A stretch of 46,654 nt of DNA, taken from NCBI GenBank assembly GCA_012838585.1, contig DUPB01000258.1, positions 1 through 46,654 on the forward strand, written 5' to 3'. The position numbers were made by a program, and so were the translations under genes. Below are positions 16,562-23,436 of the stretch, in pieces. The notes under the pieces were generated by a model. The model did no database searches. It was not told the DNA's origin and saw only the letters and a list, made by a program, of their open reading frames with translations. Numbering within the stretch: the first letter of the stretch is position 1; each line of letters starts with the position of its first letter. This stretch comes from Bacteroidales bacterium (GTDB lineage: Bacteria > Bacteroidota > Bacteroidia > Bacteroidales > Dysgonomonadaceae).

Positions 16562-17530
16562 TTATTTTCCGCACCTTTTAATCGCTTGAATGCAGCGCTC
16601 CAGCGCATCCTCCCAGGTGGGGATAACCACGTTGAACGCCGCCCGGACCTTGGCGTGATCCAGCACGCTATACGCGGGACGTACCGCGGCCCCACCGTAC
16701 TCTTCCGATGAAATGGGCAACAACTCGCACCCTGTTAGCCCGGCCAGTCGCCGGATCGATCGGGCAAAGTCGAACCACGTGACCGCCCCCACGTTAGAGA
16801 AGTGATACAGCCCTGTTTTCCACGTCTGTTCCTCCTCCGCGCGTTGCAGGATGTAGAGGATCATCTCCGCCAAGTCGACCGCGTAGGTAGGGCTTCCCGT
16901 TTGGTCGTTCACCACGGCAAGGCTCTCCCGCTCACCCATAAGGCGAATCATCGTCTTCACGAAGTTGGAGCCGAATTCCGAAAAAAGCCAAGCGGTGCGC
17001 AGGATGATCCAATCGCCCCCCACCGCTTGCAGGGCCTCCTCCCCTTTCAGCTTCGATGCACCGTAAACCGACAGCGGCCCCGGAATCATCGCCTCCGTGT
17101 AAGGGACATCCGAGCGGCCGTCGAACACGAAATCGGTCGACAGGTGAATCAACCTCACGGCGTGCTCCCTAGCCACCAAGGCCAGGTTTCGCACCGCCCC
17201 CTCGTTCACGGCAAACGCACGCTCGGACTCCGCCTCGGCCTTGTCCACCGCCGTGTAGGCCGCCCCGTTCACGATGTACTGAATATGATAACGGGTCACG
17301 TAGTCATCTACCTGATCAATATCGGTAATATCCAGGCTATCCACGTCCGTGAAAAAAAAGCGGAAGGGGAGGTTCACCCGCTCGCTCACGCTCTTCAACG
17401 CACACCCCAGCTGACCGTACGCGCCGGTTACCAGCACGTTCTTCTGCACCAACCCGTAAAAGACCGGTCGGGGGAGAACAACCTGATCAGTTCCCCCCAG
17501 GTGCTTGCTCATACCCGTGAAAATAGCCAT
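16562..17530 (-). CDS. rfbD: dTDP-4-dehydrorhamnose reductase (RmlD-like)
   Basis: 322-aa short-chain dehydrogenase/reductase that would make dTDP-L-rhamnose, the last step of the rhamnose donor pathway. The nucleotide-binding motif VTGAYGQLG opens the fold, followed by NGAAYTAVDKAE, HLSTDFVFDG, the catalytic YGASK with Lys, LRTAWLFSEFG and NDQTGSPTY. The annotated start gives about 27 residues ahead of the fold, more than usual. TTG or GTG codons at 17452 and 17449 (..VQKNVLVTG) are possible true starts. rmlA, B and C are not in the window. The rhamnosyltransferase-like gene at 3176 could use its product. Confidence 0.9.
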   Translation of the reverse strand: MAIFTGMSKHLGGTDQVVLPRPVFYGLVQKNVLVTGAYGQLGCALKSVSERVNLPFRFFFTDVDSLDITDIDQVDDYVTRYHIQYIVNGAAYTAVDKAEAESERAFAVNEGAVRNLALVAREHAVRLIHLSTDFVFDGRSDVPYTEAMIPGPLSVYGASKLKGEEALQAVGGDWIILRTAWLFSEFGSNFVKTMIRLMGERESLAVVNDQTGSPTYAVDLAEMILYILQRAEEEQTWKTGLYHFSNVGAVTWFDFARSIRRLAGLTGCELLPISSEEYGGAAVRPAYSVLDHAKVRAAFNVVIPTWEDALERCIQAIKRCGK

Positions 17531-17615
17531 ACCTCCTTGTTATTGAACAGTGTTATATTTCTCCGAAAGCTGGTACTCCGCGATATTGTCTCGTGTAGGT
17601 CGTACTGACAAAATA

Positions 17616-17640
17616 TTGTAATTTAGCCACAAAATTACAA
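17616..17640. repeat. 9-bp inverted repeat between rfbD and the MBL-fold gene
   Basis: TTGTAATTT (17616-17624) and AAATTACAA (17632-17640) are exact reverse complements, 7 nt apart. A minus-strand -7 box, TAATTTTG (17637-17630), for rfbD lies across the right arm. It could be an operator. Confidence 0.7.
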
Positions 17641-17746
17641 CATTATGCCCAAGAACCGTGCCATCGGGCGAATATTTTTCCTTTGCCGATGGTGTGATAC
17701 CACGACATTACCACCGCGTTTGCCCTCATTTTACAGTTTTTTCGGC

Positions 17747-17754
17747 TATTTTTG
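17747..17754 (+). promoter_or_regulatory. -7 promoter element of the MBL-fold gene
   Basis: TATTTTTG matches the consensus. The only TTTG upstream (17719-17722) is rather far at 24 nt. The ATG at 17775 follows after 20 nt, which rules out the longer open frame that begins at 17658. Confidence 0.6.
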
Positions 17755-17774
17755 TAGCCACAAAAGACAAAGGG

Positions 17775-18557
17775 ATGGTTACATTGCATATCATTGAGTC
17801 GGGTTACTTCCTCGGCGATGGCGGGGTGATGTTTGGATCGGTTCCCAAAAGGTACTGGTCGGCCAAGTACCCGGTAGACGATCACAACATGTGCGCGATG
17901 GCGCTCCGTTGCTTATTTATCGATACCGGTGATCGACGGATCCTCGTGGACGCGGGGATAGGCAATAAGCACGACAACCGGTTGAAGTTTTACCACCCCT
18001 ACGACCAGAAAGATATCGCACAGGCGATCCGCGAGATAGGATACGCACCGGAAGAGGTGACCGACGTGATCTTGACGCACCTGCATTTTGACCACTGCGG
18101 CGGTAGCACCGTGCTAAACACGAAGGGAAAAGCGGTGCCCACCTACCCCAACGCTACCTACTGGGTGAGCCTGGATCAATGGGAGAACTACCGAAACCCC
18201 ATGCTCTTCGAAAAAGGGTCGTTCTTCGCCGACAACATCGAGCCCGTTCACGATGCAGGGCAATTGCAACTCGTGGAGGGAGACACCCGAATAGACGAAC
18301 ATATCTGTCTGGAGTTGTACGATGGCCACTCACCCGGGCAGATCGTGGTGCTTATTGATACCCAACAGGGTGACTACGCGTTCCCGGGCGATGTGGTCCC
18401 AACGTCGCTCAACCTGTCGTTAAGTTGGGTTTCGGCCTACGATAACAGCGCGGCTATCGCCATGGAAGAGAAAAAGCGGTTCCTGGACAAGGCGAAAGTC
18501 GACCAACGAACGCTGATCTTCTGCCATGACGCGTACACGGTATCGGCGAAACTGTAA
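17775..18557 (+). CDS. MBL-fold metallo-hydrolase
   Basis: 260-aa enzyme from ATG 17775 (MVTLHIIESGYFLGDGGVMFG). The metal motif HxHxDH is present in LTHLHFDHCGG. DGHSPGQIV and the FPGDVVP Asp supply further ligands, and FCHDAYT near the C-terminus gives the last His. The pattern resembles the AHL-lactonase-like/quinoprotein-relay branch of metallo-beta-lactamase-fold hydrolases, with two metal ions. The substrate is unknown. GGVMFGSVPKRYW near the N-terminus is a recurring feature of one Bacteroidota subgroup. It diverges from rfbD and converges on coaC. Confidence 0.88.
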   Translation: MVTLHIIESGYFLGDGGVMFGSVPKRYWSAKYPVDDHNMCAMALRCLFIDTGDRRILVDAGIGNKHDNRLKFYHPYDQKDIAQAIREIGYAPEEVTDVILTHLHFDHCGGSTVLNTKGKAVPTYPNATYWVSLDQWENYRNPMLFEKGSFFADNIEPVHDAGQLQLVEGDTRIDEHICLELYDGHSPGQIVVLIDTQQGDYAFPGDVVPTSLNLSLSWVSAYDNSAAIAMEEKKRFLDKAKVDQRTLIFCHDAYTVSAKL

Positions 18558-18585
18558 AACAATAACAGCAAATTCAAATCATAGT

Positions 18586-19182
18586 CTATAAGAATTTCTC
18601 AATTTCAGCAACAATTTGCTGCCAGTCCAGCAATTTCCCGGTGCCAATATCGCCGCAAGCCAGCTCGCCGGATGCCGTTCCAAAGAGGTGATAGCCGTGT
18701 TTTTTCAGCTTTTGGATATTTTCTTGCACAATGCTGTTTTCATACATCGCCGTGTTCATGGCGGGGAAAATCAACACCGGGCTTTTTGTCGCCATTACAG
18801 TCGTGCTGAGCATATCATCGGCTATGCCATTGGCAATTTTACCGATTATATTGGCTGTTGCCGGAACGATGACAAACAGGTCTGCCTCTTTTGCCAGGCT
18901 AACGTGTTTCGTGTCCCATTTTGCTACCGGGTCAAACATTTCTGTCACCACGGCATTGCGCGACATGGTTTGGAAGGTAAGGGGTGTAACAAACTGTTGA
19001 GCGGCTTTCGTCATGATTACCTTCACGTTGTAGCCATCTTTTCTTAGTTGATTGACCACTTCAACAGCTTTGTAACACGCTATTCCACCCGATACGCCAA
19101 TCACCACGGTTTTTTTCGCGTTGGTTTCGCGGGGTTGCCCCGGCGTGATTTCTTCTCTTTGTAAATGACTGTTAGTATTCAT
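18586..19182 (-). CDS. coaC: Phosphopantothenoylcysteine decarboxylase, stand-alone CoaC
   Basis: 198-aa FMN-dependent HFCD-family enzyme that converts phosphopantothenoylcysteine to 4'-phosphopantetheine. Visible are the flavin-binding GVSGGIACYKAVEVV, the catalytic His93 in WDTKHVSLAKEADL, the PAMNTAMYE clamp (Asn143) and Cys176 in ELACGDIGTGKL. It lacks the ligase domain that most bacteria, including typical Bacteroidota, fuse to it. Length and motifs are like the separate streptococcal CoaC. About 22 extra N-terminal residues have no counterpart. It is the last gene of the pan/coa cluster and is separated from coaB by a transposable-type palindromic element. Confidence 0.93.
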   Translation of the reverse strand: MNTNSHLQREEITPGQPRETNAKKTVVIGVSGGIACYKAVEVVNQLRKDGYNVKVIMTKAAQQFVTPLTFQTMSRNAVVTEMFDPVAKWDTKHVSLAKEADLFVIVPATANIIGKIANGIADDMLSTTVMATKSPVLIFPAMNTAMYENSIVQENIQKLKKHGYHLFGTASGELACGDIGTGKLLDWQQIVAEIEKFL

Positions 19183-19200
19183 AATCCAATAATCTTCAAA

Positions 19201-19428
19201 TTAATTTCTTAACTTTCGCTTGTAACTGTTTAATAGCTTTCAGGCTCGACTTGCGTAAATTTCGTGACCCATCTACTACTTGATTGCTAAAAGGAAAATA
19301 CCTCGCTTGCGCTCAAACAGCTTTCCTTTTTTAACGCAATCTTCGCTGGATGTGTTCCCACGAAAGTTTACGAGGTCTTCGCCCTGAAAGCTCAAACAGT
19401 AAACAACATGCGAAAGTTAAGTTAATTT
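19201..19428. mobile_element. Complete MITE-like palindromic element with target-site duplication
   Basis: The element runs 19208-19421 (214 bp). Its ends are perfect 12-bp inverted repeats, CTTAACTTTCGC (19208-19219) and GCGAAAGTTAAG (19410-19421). It is flanked by direct 7-bp repeats TTAATTT (19201-19207 and 19422-19428). The whole body is an imperfect palindrome: outer arms to TTTCGTG/CACGAAA, then AAAAGGAAA (19289-19297) with TTTCCTTTT (19322-19330), then apical CGC-TT-GCG. It has no coding capacity and is non-autonomous. The right duplication supplies the coaB stop codon. A longer relative lies at 41511. Confidence 0.88.
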
Positions 19429-20195
19429 TTCAGCATACTGTCAATAATCAGTTTTGCAATTTCAGACTTACCCACTGCCCGGGCAATTATCTTCTTTCCT
19501 TTCACCAAAATAGCATGATGATTGGTTTCGCCGATCGCTGAAGCTTCATTCGCCACGACCAAATCGCACCTGTTTTTTTCTGCCAATTCGTTGGCAACAT
19601 GCAGCAGTTCGGTTTCATCCACGTTTACAAGCAGCTTAAATCCCACTAAAAAGGTATTCGGGTTGTTCTTTTTTATCAACGGGATGACTTTTTTCGTTCG
19701 TTTAAGTCCAATGAGAATATCCTCGTCCGATGAAATTTTTTCGCCCGTAGCATGTCGTGATCGTGGGTTTTTTAATAGATGACGCACCTCTTCACCCGTG
19801 AAACCATCGGGATGTTGTAGCGCTTCAATTTCCCGTGCAAGCTTAGCATGGCTAACCGAGTAGCTAAATGTAAAATCAGAAATCGCCATGGAATGGATAA
19901 AATAATCCAGTGCCACTTCTTTCGTCAGCTTGTCCACCGCTTGAAACACGCTTTCAGCATCCGTTACAGGAATAAAACTGACTTTCTTTTTATTATTTTC
20001 AGCTAACTCTTTGATAATCGCATTTTTGGTGTGGATGTAGTGAACGTGAAAATCGGCAACAGATGGCGTGTTGAACTTGCTGAGCACAGCTTCCAAGCAG
20101 TGCCATCCCAACGAACCCGTGCTGATATTCGTGATTTCGCGCACTCCATCCATGCTTTCAGAAGTTCCCCCGGCTGTAATGGCAATATTTATCAC
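19422..20195 (-). CDS. coaB: Phosphopantothenate-cysteine ligase, stand-alone CoaB (streptococcal type)
   Basis: 257-aa ligase joining phosphopantothenate and cysteine with nucleotide activation. The N-terminus MINIAITAGGTSESMDGVREITNIS, followed by TGSLG, is the DFP C-terminal-domain signature. IHSMAISDFTFSYSV, KVIPLIKKNNPNTFLVGFKLLVNV and DLVVANE continue it. TSE.MD.VR.ITN.STG.LG and IHSMA.SDF match the monofunctional CoaB of streptococci and enterococci as I remember it, rather than the ligase half of CoaBC. The gene follows panD after 32 nt. Its stop codon lies in the target-site duplication of the adjacent element. Confidence 0.93.
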   Translation of the reverse strand: MINIAITAGGTSESMDGVREITNISTGSLGWHCLEAVLSKFNTPSVADFHVHYIHTKNAIIKELAENNKKKVSFIPVTDAESVFQAVDKLTKEVALDYFIHSMAISDFTFSYSVSHAKLAREIEALQHPDGFTGEEVRHLLKNPRSRHATGEKISSDEDILIGLKRTKKVIPLIKKNNPNTFLVGFKLLVNVDETELLHVANELAEKNRCDLVVANEASAIGETNHHAILVKGKKIIARAVGKSEIAKLIIDSMLKN

Positions 20196-20227
20196 AGTTA
20201 GCCTGCTTTTAGCTCTAAAAGAAATGG

Positions 20228-20620
20228 TCAGAAAAACGAATCAACAGTTTGTCCGGCAGTTTCAGTGATTTTTCTCAAAACCCGGTTGTTGTCGCCCAAT
20301 AAAAGCACGCTCGGCTTATAATTCGCTGCCTCTTCAGGTGTCATATGCGCGTAAGCCATGATGATGACTGTATCGCCGGGTTGTACCAGTCGAGCAGCGG
20401 CACCGTTGAGGCAGATTGTTCCGCTTCCGCGCTTTCCCTCTATCACGTAGGTTTCAAAGCGTGCACCGTTGTTATTATTGACAACCTGCACTTTTTCGTG
20501 TACGACAATTCCGGCTGTATCCATCAAATCACGGTCGATGGTGATACTTCCGGTGTAATTCAAGTTGGCCTCGGTCACCGTTGCCCGATGCAACTTCGAT
20601 TTTAGTATCGTTAAATACAT
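20228..20620 (-). CDS. panD: Aspartate 1-decarboxylase proenzyme
   Basis: 130-aa pyruvoyl enzyme that makes beta-alanine from L-aspartate for pantothenate synthesis. The self-cleavage site is Gly24-Ser25 in NYTGSITID; Ser25 becomes the pyruvoyl group. Lys9 ([13 protein letters not shown]) and Tyr58-region residues of the family are present ([22 protein letters not shown]). Length is normal. It lies between panC and coaB on the same strand. Confidence 0.96.
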   Translation of the reverse strand: MYLTILKSKLHRATVTEANLNYTGSITIDRDLMDTAGIVVHEKVQVVNNNNGARFETYVIEGKRGSGTICLNGAAARLVQPGDTVIIMAYAHMTPEEAANYKPSVLLLGDNNRVLRKITETAGQTVDSFF

Positions 20621-20718
20621 AGACTTTTCTAATTGTTCTATAAAAAGGTAATATTAAGCCACCACGTGTCTTACATTTGTTCGTGAACACATTTTCTTCG
20701 TGCTTCGATCTTCCAACT

Positions 20719-21567
20719 TTATTCCTCTCTCAAGATTCGATTGTCAATCAGCCGGGTTTTACCAAACTTCACGGCGACCGCCGCGAGTGCCCGATGTTCA
20801 ACTTTCTTGATTTCTGTCAGACCAGGAAAATCGTAAATACTCACGTAATCAATCTCGGCCAGTGGCATTTCTTTTATCTTGCCGGCAATAATGGAAACGA
20901 GCTTCTCAACCGCTGTTTCGCCTGCCAAAAACGCTTTTTCGCCCTCTGCAAGGGCTTGATTAAGGATTGTAGCCTGTTTCCTTTCCTCCTCGTTAAGGTA
21001 GGTATTTCTTGAACTCATGGCCAGCCCGTCCTCTTCACGCGCGATTGGACAAACCACCAATTCGATATCTTGATGCGTATCACGCACCATTTTCATCAGG
21101 ACGGCAGCTTGTTGAGCATCTTTTTGCCCAAAGTAGGCCTTGTCGGGTTTCACGATGTTAAAAAGCATATTCACCACCGTGGTCACGCCTTTAAAATGGG
21201 TAGGACGCGAAGCCCCGCAAAGAACGCGTGTAATATTGCCTTCCACTTCCACGAAAGTAGCACTGCCTTCCGGGTACATTTCCGTTACCGAAGGATGAAA
21301 AACCACATCGCCACCGGCAGCAACAGCAAGCTTTGCGTCACGCTCAATGTCACGGGGATAGGTCTCGTAATCCTCGTTAGGGCCAAACTGTGTAGGGTTT
21401 ACAAAGTCGCTTACAACTACCACGTCGTTCTCAGCATTGGCACATCTGATAAGCGACAGATGTCCTTCGTGCAGAAACCCCATGGTTGGAACCAATCCAA
21501 CGGTTTTGTTTTTCGCACGTTGAGCTTTCAAGTAGTTCCGAAGTTCGGAAATCGTTGTTATGATCAT
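20719..21567 (-). CDS. panC: Pantothenate synthetase
   Basis: 282-aa enzyme that condenses pantoate and beta-alanine with ATP to give pantothenate. The nucleotidyltransferase signature HxGH is H33-EGH36 in VPTMGFLHEGHLSLI. NPTQFGPNEDYETYPRD, FKGVTTVVNMLFNIVKPDKAYFGQKDAQQ and the KMSKS-like region MSSRNTYL are all present. The ATG is 8 nt after the panB stop, so the two are clearly co-transcribed. Confidence 0.97.
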   Translation of the reverse strand: MIITTISELRNYLKAQRAKNKTVGLVPTMGFLHEGHLSLIRCANAENDVVVVSDFVNPTQFGPNEDYETYPRDIERDAKLAVAAGGDVVFHPSVTEMYPEGSATFVEVEGNITRVLCGASRPTHFKGVTTVVNMLFNIVKPDKAYFGQKDAQQAAVLMKMVRDTHQDIELVVCPIAREEDGLAMSSRNTYLNEEERKQATILNQALAEGEKAFLAGETAVEKLVSIIAGKIKEMPLAEIDYVSIYDFPGLTEIKKVEHRALAAVAVKFGKTRLIDNRILREE

Positions 21568-21575
21568 TGCTCTTG

Positions 21576-22391
21576 TTACTTATAGGTATACTCCTCAGAG
21601 GGGAATTCACCGTTTTGCACTTCGTGGATGTAATCTTTTACAGCAGAAGTGATAATGCTGTTCAGGTCGGCGTATTGTTTTACAAATTTCGGAACGAAAT
21701 CGCTGTACATCCCCAGCATATCTTGCAGCACCAATACTTGTCCGTCACAGAATTTCCCGGCACCAATACCGATGGTCGGGATGTAAAGCTGTTCAGAAAT
21801 CTCTTTCGCCAGTTTTTCGGGTATCCCTTCCAGCACGATAGAGAAAACACCTGCCTCTTGCAACGCTAACGCATCATCTAAAATTCGTTTTGCATTCTCT
21901 TCATCGCGACCCTGCACTTTGAAACCGCCAAAAGCATTTACCGACTGCGGTGTAAGTCCCAAGTGCCCCATCACGGGCATTTGAGCATCAATTATGGCTT
22001 TCACTTGGTTGATAATGTTGCGTCCACCTTCCAATTTTACCGCTTCGGCGCCACCTTCTTTTACTATTCGCCCGGCATTTCTAACCGTATCTTCTACCGA
22101 AACGTGGTAAGAAAGGAAAGGCATATCGCTCACTATCAGGGCATTCGCATTGGCATTTGCATTGGCTTGAACCACCATTTTGGTGTGGTAAATAATATCA
22201 TCCACCGTAACGGGCAGCGTTGAGTCATGTCCTTGCATGGTCATTGCCAACGAGTCACCAATGAGAATGGAATCGACCCCGGCGTCAATAACCAGCTTAG
22301 CCATTGAATAATCGTAAGCCGTGAGCATGGTAATTTTTCTACCCTCGTTTTTGAATTCTTGATACGTTTTTACCGTTACTTTCTTTTTCAT
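21576..22391 (-). CDS. panB: 3-methyl-2-oxobutanoate hydroxymethyltransferase
   Basis: 271-aa (beta/alpha)8 enzyme that makes ketopantoate from ketoisovalerate and methylene-tetrahydrofolate. Mg-binding Asp residues lie in ILIGDSLAM and [14 protein letters not shown] and [21 protein letters not shown] are further signatures. An Ala-Asn repeat (ANANANAN, coded by four 6-nt units) before ALIVSDMPF makes that loop about four residues longer than I expect for the family. Directly upstream is a leader element shared with two unrelated genes, and panG precedes it. Confidence 0.96.
   Translation of the reverse strand: MKKKVTVKTYQEFKNEGRKITMLTAYDYSMAKLVIDAGVDSILIGDSLAMTMQGHDSTLPVTVDDIIYHTKMVVQANANANANALIVSDMPFLSYHVSVEDTVRNAGRIVKEGGAEAVKLEGGRNIINQVKAIIDAQMPVMGHLGLTPQSVNAFGGFKVQGRDEENAKRILDDALALQEAGVFSIVLEGIPEKLAKEISEQLYIPTIGIGAGKFCDGQVLVLQDMLGMYSDFVPKFVKQYADLNSIITSAVKDYIHEVQNGEFPSEEYTYK
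22141..22163. repeat. Hexanucleotide microsatellite inside panB
   Basis: Four copies of GCATTn in succession (coding strand AATGCn, Asn-Ala). A change in copy number keeps the reading frame and alters loop length by two residues per unit. Confidence 0.85.
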
Positions 22392-22460
22392 ACGATTATT
22401 TTATTTTTATATTTCAGTTTATGGAACCTTTGATGATTAAAATAATCATGTCGGTTTCAT
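22392..22460 (-). promoter_or_regulatory. Leader element copy 2, upstream of panB
   Basis: On the minus strand: mini-ORF ATG AAA CCG ACA TGA (22460-22446), stem ATGATTA (22449-22443), loop TTT, TAATCAT (22439-22433), then CAAA and GGTTCCAT ending at 22421, which pairs imperfectly with ATGAAACC. Then 29 nt reach the panB ATG. It is the simplest of the three copies and sits between panG and panB. Confidence 0.75.
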
Positions 22461-22474
22461 TTTATCGATTTTTA

Positions 22475-23305
22475 TTATTCATCAAAAATATTTTTTAGAC
22501 GGAAATCGTCAATCATATGCATCGTCTCTTTGCCTAAAACCTTATACACTTCGGTTAATCGCGGCAACTCTTTTGCAAGAATTTCAAGGTGTTTTTTTAC
22601 CGTTTGGACGTCGCCACGCTTGATAGGCCCGGTCAAAGCCTCTTTGGGCCCCTTTCCTTCCAAATTCTGCAACACGCTTGCCATCAACGTATTTGTTGCC
22701 GGGCTCAGAACGTGGTTTGAAATTCCAGCCAGTTCGAAAAGCTGGTTGGATGCATGCACCAATGTGACCAAATAATTTGAAATCATGCAGGCACCCGCGT
22801 GATACGCCGCTTTTTGTTCCTTTTTAATTTCTGCAAATGTAAGGCTTTTATCTTCAAAAACCTGCTTTATTCCTAACAAGTCATCTGGCTCACCTTCCAA
22901 AAAGAACGTTGTATTGCCCAGCATTTTCACGGCTTGCTCAACCGTGCTGAAAGCCAACAGTGGATGTACAGAACAGGTTTCATGTCCTTGTTTTTTAAGC
23001 GAAATCAGCACGTCGGATGTTTTTAGCCCACTCGCGTGTATAAAGGTCTTTTTCTCGTGAATGTTTAATTCGGCAATCTGATTAGCCACGCTTTCTATCG
23101 CGTCGTCGTTGGTGGTAATCCAGATAAATCGACTTTCGTTTACCATGTTTTCAAGCCGGGTGTAAGCCCTGGAAGAGGTAAGCAAGGCGGCTGTTTCAGC
23201 ACTTTTAAATGTTCTACTAAAATACCCGCGGATAGCTATCCCGTTCTCTTTGAAAAAAACGCCCAAAGAAATTCCCACATTTCCGGCACCGACAAATGAA
23301 GTCAT
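22475..23305 (-). CDS. panG: Rossmann/DUF2520 ketopantoate reductase, PanG type
   Basis: 276-aa NAD(P)-dependent reductase. The N-terminus SFVGAGNVGISLGVFFKENG is a dinucleotide-binding fold. The C-terminal DUF2520 domain contains SVHPLLAFSTVEQAV, AAYHAGACMISNYLVTLVHAS and ALTGPIKRGDVQTVKKHLE. From established work, DUF2520 proteins in pantothenate operons (PanG of Francisella and some Firmicutes) reduce ketopantoate to pantoate in place of PanE. Position as first gene before panB-panC-panD supports that role here. Sequence alone cannot exclude another ketoacid substrate. Confidence 0.85.
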   Translation of the reverse strand: MTSFVGAGNVGISLGVFFKENGIAIRGYFSRTFKSAETAALLTSSRAYTRLENMVNESRFIWITTNDDAIESVANQIAELNIHEKKTFIHASGLKTSDVLISLKKQGHETCSVHPLLAFSTVEQAVKMLGNTTFFLEGEPDDLLGIKQVFEDKSLTFAEIKKEQKAAYHAGACMISNYLVTLVHASNQLFELAGISNHVLSPATNTLMASVLQNLEGKGPKEALTGPIKRGDVQTVKKHLEILAKELPRLTEVYKVLGKETMHMIDDFRLKNIFDE

Positions 23306-23390
23306 TTTTTCAATCCCTTATTATTTAAATCTATCGTTCTGTGAAATGATAAAGTGTAAGTTCAAATAGCAAAAGCAACACCAAGTAAAC

Positions 23391-23417
23391 AAGATAGAAG
23401 GTGCCACCCGCTATCTT
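23391..23417 (-). terminator. Hairpin between the esterase gene and panG
   Basis: AAGATAG (23391-23397) and CTATCTT (23411-23417) pair, with an inner GGT/ACC extension. On the minus strand TTGTTT follows. It lies 20 nt after the esterase stop and may terminate that transcript before the panG cluster. Confidence 0.55.
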
Positions 23418-23436
23418 TAGGGCAAAAGTCATACTT

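Noticed and set aside
20678-20689. TGTTCGTGAACA palindrome between panC and panD
   Set aside because: Only 5-bp arms inside an operon; no support for a regulatory role.
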